NCBI GenBank assembly: GCA_002726495.1
Contig: PBTH01000055.1
Coordinates: 1 to 44,386, forward strand
From: Methanobacteriota archaeon
GTDB lineage: Archaea > Thermoplasmatota > Poseidoniia > Poseidoniales > Poseidoniaceae
DNA length: 44,386 nt
Direction: 5' to 3'
The position numbers were made by a program, and so were the translations under genes. This document shows, piece by piece, positions 41,307 to 44,386 of this stretch. Numbering within the stretch: the stretch's first letter is position 1; each line of letters opens with the position of its first letter. The notes under the pieces were generated by a model. That model ran no database searches. It had not been told where the DNA came from and saw nothing but the letters and a program-made list of their open reading frames with translations.

Positions 41307-42522
41307 TGGATTCAATGACCATAGCAATGCCTTGACCGCCCCCAATACAAGCGGTAGCAACACCATAGCGGCCACCGCTGCGCTGCAATTCGTATGCAAG
41401 GGTGAGGACCAAACGCGTCCCAGTTGCTGCAAGTGGATGGCCGATTCCTACTGCTCCACCGTTAACGTTGACCTTTCCAACATCGATTTCTAAATCCTTG
41501 ATACAGGCGACTGCTTGACCAGCAAACGCCTCGTTGATTTCCCAACGGTCAATGTCATCAACTGTGAGGCCCGCTTTCTCAAGGGCCTTACGAGAGGATG
41601 GTACTGGACCATAAGACATAATGGCAGGTTCCAATCCAACGATACCCCAAGAAACAATTCGGGCAAGCGGTTGGTCGCCGTCTTCCTTGGCCTTGGAAGC
41701 AGATTTGATGACCACAGCAGCAGCGCCATCAACCACACCTGATGCATTGCCAGCTGTAACGAAGGATTCCGGTCCAAACGCCGTTGGGAGGCGAGCAAGA
41801 CTTTCCTCAGTGGTGCCGCGAACGACATGGTCTTCGTCCTTATGTGTTAGAATAGTATCTCCTCGACGAGAACTAATTGTCACTGGAACCACTTCTTGCT
41901 CAAAGACATCGTTGTCAATTGAGGCAGCCACACGGGAATGTGAAAGCGCCGCAAAGGCATCTATTTCTTCACGAGTCACGCTCTTTCGCTTGCAAAGTTC
42001 ATCAGCAGTTTGAGCCATAAAGAGGCCACAGGTCATGTCTTGGAGGTTGGTCATCATGTAATCTTCAACCTTGGGTGAGCGACCGAGTTTCCATCCTTCA
42101 CGTCCTCCACGCATAACATGGGGCGCCTGTGAGAGGTTTTCCATGCCTCCAGAAACCACGGTTTTGGCCTCATCCAACATGATCATTTGAGCACCGGTAA
42201 CGATGGATTGGATTCCAGACCCACAGATACGGGAAAGCGTAAGCATCGGAACTTCTTGAGGGATGCCCCCTTGAAGACCTGCATGCCGTGCACCATAGAT
42301 GGATTGGGCACAGGTTTGTAGCGCATATCCCATCACAACATGGTCAACAGATTCTGGAGATGTACCTGTACGCTCCAAGGCTGCTTCAATGGCGATTCCA
42401 CCTAGATTTTGAGCGCTGAGCGATTTGAGTGCGCCGCCTGTTTTACCGTCGCCACGCTTTCCGCCAACCCATTCACAAAACGGTGTCCGTGCACCGCCGA
42501 CGATTACAACATCTTCGCTCAT
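41296..42522 (-). CDS. Acetyl-CoA acetyltransferase / 3-ketoacyl-CoA thiolase
   Basis: 408 residues, bacterial-type thiolase. The acylated Cys100 lies in SRICGSGIQSI; His362 in NVNGGAVGIGHPLAATG and Cys392 in ACIGGGQGIAM complete the active site; INEAFAGQAVA supplies the NEAF motif. This GGGQG ending is typical of the PhaA/FadA group and distinct from the archaeal HMG-CoA-pathway thiolases paired with a DUF35 protein. It either condenses two acetyl-CoA or cleaves 3-ketoacyl-CoA in beta-oxidation. An unusual insertion near residues 19-33 (VGGKRGDGKTGGALK) is Gly/Lys-rich. It could drain acyl-CoAs from the branched-chain dehydrogenase (inference). The gene is monocistronic in this window. Confidence 0.95.
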   Translation of the reverse strand: MSEDVVIVGGARTPFCEWVGGKRGDGKTGGALKSLSAQNLGGIAIEAALERTGTSPESVDHVVMGYALQTCAQSIYGARHAGLQGGIPQEVPMLTLSRICGSGIQSIVTGAQMIMLDEAKTVVSGGMENLSQAPHVMRGGREGWKLGRSPKVEDYMMTNLQDMTCGLFMAQTADELCKRKSVTREEIDAFAALSHSRVAASIDNDVFEQEVVPVTISSRRGDTILTHKDEDHVVRGTTEESLARLPTAFGPESFVTAGNASGVVDGAAAVVIKSASKAKEDGDQPLARIVSWGIVGLEPAIMSYGPVPSSRKALEKAGLTVDDIDRWEINEAFAGQAVACIKDLEIDVGKVNVNGGAVGIGHPLAATGTRLVLTLAYELQRSGGRYGVATACIGGGQGIAMVIESINE

Positions 42523-42568
42523 GGTTTAACGCAAAAGGGTACAGGTCATGAATCTCACTGTGACTAAA

Positions 42569-43195
42569 TTAGCCAAAGAGAGAGCTATCGTCAAGACCAT
42601 TGTTGCTCACCATCAAAGGAATCGCAACGATGAGTCCACACATGGCAGAACAAAATAATTCCACCACTACGACGAGGGCGGTTGCGCGTTCGTCTCCTAC
42701 TAAGTCCGAAAGGCCAGCATCAGGTGCTCCAAAGTATGTTGACAAAACCGCAAGTGCAAATTGAGCGGAAACCACGCCGACACCAAGCCATACGCCTTTC
42801 TTTTTGTAATTGATGAGCAGATATCCTGCAATCCCAAATCCGATTACTCCAAGAGTAGTGCTTATTCCATCAACGATTCTCGCTGAAGTTGGGTAATCCA
42901 ATTCTTCCCCAGTAAAGGGGTCGATGACTGGACCTGTAAGTGCTAAGAAGCCGAGTGAGGAAAATGCAGCAAAAAGAATGAGTATGATTCCGATGACTTT
43001 GGGGGCACTTGATGGGGGTCCAAGAAATATCATTTGGCCCGGAGGCATTTCTGCCATTCCAGTCAACATAGCACCGTTTTGCATGGAGGAAAATCCTGCA
43101 GAGATCGGTATGCTTTCTGGGGCAGAATCATCAAATGAAGGTTCTTTGCTTTCGCTTTCTGGCCCAACATCGTCCCAGGGTGAACTTGACTCCAT
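42569..43195 (-). CDS. Four-helix membrane protein of unknown function
   Basis: 208 residues. An acidic, Ser/Pro-rich N-terminus (about 1-65, MESSSPWDDVGPESESKEPSFDD) ending in MPPGQMIFLGPPSS is followed by four hydrophobic segments: VIGIILILFAAFSSLGFLAL, ISTTLGVIGFGIAGYLLI, GVWLGVGVVSAQFALAVL and ALVVVVELFCSAMCGLIVAIPLMV. No catalytic motif is seen. No Shine-Dalgarno motif precedes the ATG at 43195, which is 99 bases from the divergent NAD kinase-like gene. Proteins with a disordered N-terminus and a small helical bundle are frequent in this kind of genome; I cannot assign a function. Confidence 0.75.
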   Translation of the reverse strand: MESSSPWDDVGPESESKEPSFDDSAPESIPISAGFSSMQNGAMLTGMAEMPPGQMIFLGPPSSAPKVIGIILILFAAFSSLGFLALTGPVIDPFTGEELDYPTSARIVDGISTTLGVIGFGIAGYLLINYKKKGVWLGVGVVSAQFALAVLSTYFGAPDAGLSDLVGDERATALVVVVELFCSAMCGLIVAIPLMVSNNGLDDSSLFG

Positions 43196-43294
43196 GGTAG
43201 GTGCTTGAAGTGGACCTTTATGGTTCTTTTTTTAACCGCACAAAGGGTTGTGTTCTTGAAGCATGAACCCCTGCAAATACCAAGGGGGCCCGAA

Positions 43295-44179
43295 ATGAAC
43301 ATTCTTGTTGTCTACAAAAAAAACTTCGAAGCGGTCCACGATGCAGGATTGATGGAAGTCAAAGAGGTTCTTTCGAGAATCTGTTCAAATGAGGATCTCG
43401 TTGACTTCAAACCCCGTGAACATGTACGCAGAGCAGACTTCATTGCTAGAGATTTGGTCATCGTTTTTGGAGGTGATGGAACTCTGACTTCCCTCTCCCA
43501 CAACATCGATTCATCAACACCGGTCATGGGTGTCAACTCTCACCCCAGAAATGAAGACCCTGAGGGAAGCTTTGGGTTTTACATGGATTCATCAATCCTA
43601 ACGTTTGAAGATGATGTAAAAACCGTAATGGCCGGAAAGGCAATCGTCAATGAACTACCACGATTGCAAGCGATCATTGATTCAACATCAGGCAATCGGT
43701 TTACAACGGACCCTGCAATGAATGATTTGCTCATTGCGAATACGCATCAGTATGCTCCCAGCAAGTACCACATGCGACGAGACGAACAACAATGCCTCCA
43801 ACAGAGCAGTGGACTGCTCTTTTCTACTTGGTTTGGACAAGGTGCTTGGCTACGAAATGCAATGAGCCCCACGGATTTTAAGTCACTACGAGAACATGTT
43901 AACGGAGATGATGTAGGCAACCATTACTTCGTTCTCGCCCGAGATATAGCCCCGAACCAACGAAAAAATGAACCCTGGGCGTGGGCTGACTGGACTGCCT
44001 CACCAACAACAATTACCTCTGACATGCACCGAGGATATGTGGTCCCAGACGGATGGGATGAAGTTCATTTCAATCGGGGAGCCACCATTACTGTCAGTGC
44101 AGAAGCACCTCCTTTGCTGCTCTTAACCTTCAGGACAACACTGATGGAAAAATTGCAAAAACTGGAATCCACAGAGTAG
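43295..44179 (+). CDS. NAD kinase-like protein (divergent)
   Basis: 294 residues from the ATG at 43295; in-frame upstream codons to 43205 would cover the promoter region. The diphosphate-binding GGDGT motif is at 59-63 (VIVFGGDGTLTSL), followed by a PVMGVNSHP strand, and the conserved Asn-Asp pair is N143-D144 in MNDLLIANTHQ. The third conserved element, usually SxGxxxSTPTGSTAY, is altered to SSGLLFSTWFGQGAW. NAD kinases phosphorylate NAD(H) to NADP(H). The substitutions resemble the divergent NADK2-type or unassigned diacylglycerol-kinase-superfamily members more than canonical archaeal NadK, so substrate is uncertain. A GGGGG run lies shortly upstream of the ATG. Confidence 0.75.
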   Translation: MNILVVYKKNFEAVHDAGLMEVKEVLSRICSNEDLVDFKPREHVRRADFIARDLVIVFGGDGTLTSLSHNIDSSTPVMGVNSHPRNEDPEGSFGFYMDSSILTFEDDVKTVMAGKAIVNELPRLQAIIDSTSGNRFTTDPAMNDLLIANTHQYAPSKYHMRRDEQQCLQQSSGLLFSTWFGQGAWLRNAMSPTDFKSLREHVNGDDVGNHYFVLARDIAPNQRKNEPWAWADWTASPTTITSDMHRGYVVPDGWDEVHFNRGATITVSAEAPPLLLLTFRTTLMEKLQKLESTE

Positions 44180-44242
44180 CAGCGTCAAAAAATCATTGCC
44201 CTCGGCAACAAAGTGGTGTAAAAAGTAAACCTTTTAGACGAT

Positions 44243-44286
44243 AAAAAAAGGGTAGGAGACTGGGATTCTTACGAATCCCAGCCTCC
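44243..44286 (-). terminator. Hairpin plus T-run downstream of the 16S rRNA gene
   Basis: On the minus strand a 14-base-pair stem (44286-44273 with 44268-44255) closes a GTAA loop, a GNRA-type tetraloop. One pair is G-U only in the minus-strand RNA (it would be an A-C mismatch in the plus-strand RNA), which shows the functional strand. Five bases later come seven consecutive T (44249-44243). The stem begins eight bases after the 16S 3' end. It could act as terminator, as 3' end-processing signal, or both. Confidence 0.8.
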
Positions 44287-44294
44287 AGTTTCTT

Positions 44295-44386
44295 AGGAGG
44301 TGATCCATCTGCAGGTTCCCCTACAGATACCTTGTTACGACTTAACCCTCCTTGTCGAAGGCAGGCTCGAATACGCCATAAAGCGC
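44295..44386 (-). rRNA. 16S ribosomal RNA, 3' end (partial)
   Basis: The minus strand reads GGTTAAGTCGTAACAAGG, then the helix-45 region GTAGGGGAACCTGC and the terminal GATCACCTCCT, the universal 3' end of small-subunit rRNA with the anti-Shine-Dalgarno CACCTCC. The gene continues beyond the right edge. The exact mature end (near 44295) is estimated by analogy. Because the downstream side is closed by a hairpin and T-run and then a protein gene, no 23S gene follows, as in Thermoplasma relatives with unlinked rRNA genes. Confidence 0.97.

Overview
The window looks like a chromosome segment from an archaeon of the Thermoplasmatota, most likely a marine Poseidoniales (Marine Group II) genome. 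The evidence is an archaeal-type tRNA methyltransferase (aTrm56), a 16S rRNA 3' end followed directly by a hairpin and T-run (16S apparently not linked to 23S), Asp-rich giant cell-surface proteins with signal peptides and C-terminal anchors, and an aerobic heterotroph gene set with many bacterial- or eukaryote-like enzymes. The assignment is inference from gene content, not from a tree. The DNA is very compact: genes abut or overlap, and no gene-free stretch exceeds 300 bases (the longest is 26766-27053).

Layout. 1-8186 (minus): two giant surface proteins, one with Asp-rich repeats and a transglutaminase-like domain (cut by the window edge), one with NEW3-like modules, then tRNA-Leu(TAA). 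8411-9163 (minus): a short-chain reductase of pteridine-reductase type. 9290-15303 (plus): a tight operon of lipoyl synthase and all four subunits of a branched-chain 2-oxoacid dehydrogenase complex. 15319-18909 (minus): a SCO1-like lipoprotein and a multidomain hydrolase/YHYH surface protein. 18936-23190 (minus): five translationally coupled genes (small His-rich membrane protein, KAS III-type ketosynthase, heme-oxygenase-like diiron oxidase candidate, unknown protein, fatty-acid desaturase). This is the most likely undescribed system here, probably a pathway for an unusual acyl chain or lipid. 23275-26765 (minus): a strikingly eukaryote-like class Ia ribonucleotide reductase, divergent from dUTPase and octanoyltransferase (27054-28151, plus). 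28138-31471 (minus): a propeller/calcium-repeat surface protein and a zinc-ribbon membrane protein. 31616-36267 (minus): carAB. 36389-37566 (minus): aTrm56 and a membrane protein. 37694-38578 (plus): dihydropteroate synthase. 38561-40345 (minus): TraB-like and LemA proteins. 40488-41306 (plus): a TauE/SafE-type transporter. 41296-43195 (minus): a thiolase and a membrane protein. 43295-44179 (plus): an NAD kinase-like protein. 44295-44386 (minus): the 16S rRNA 3' end.

How the genes work together. LipB (octanoyl transfer) and LipA (sulfur insertion) supply lipoate for the E2 lipoyl domain; E1, E2 and E3 then oxidise branched-chain or related 2-oxoacids to acyl-CoA. Those acyl-CoAs and the thiolase could feed or drain the ketosynthase cluster (inference). 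Ribonucleotide reductase and dUTPase form a dNTP-supply pair, carAB feeds pyrimidines and arginine, and FolP plus the pteridine-reductase-like SDR suggest bacterial-type folate chemistry. The large secreted proteins indicate investment in an elaborate cell surface.

Translation signals. Many operon-internal genes carry GGTGA/GGAGG motifs matching the anti-Shine-Dalgarno sequence at the 16S 3' end. Several first genes of transcription units lack one and may be leaderless.
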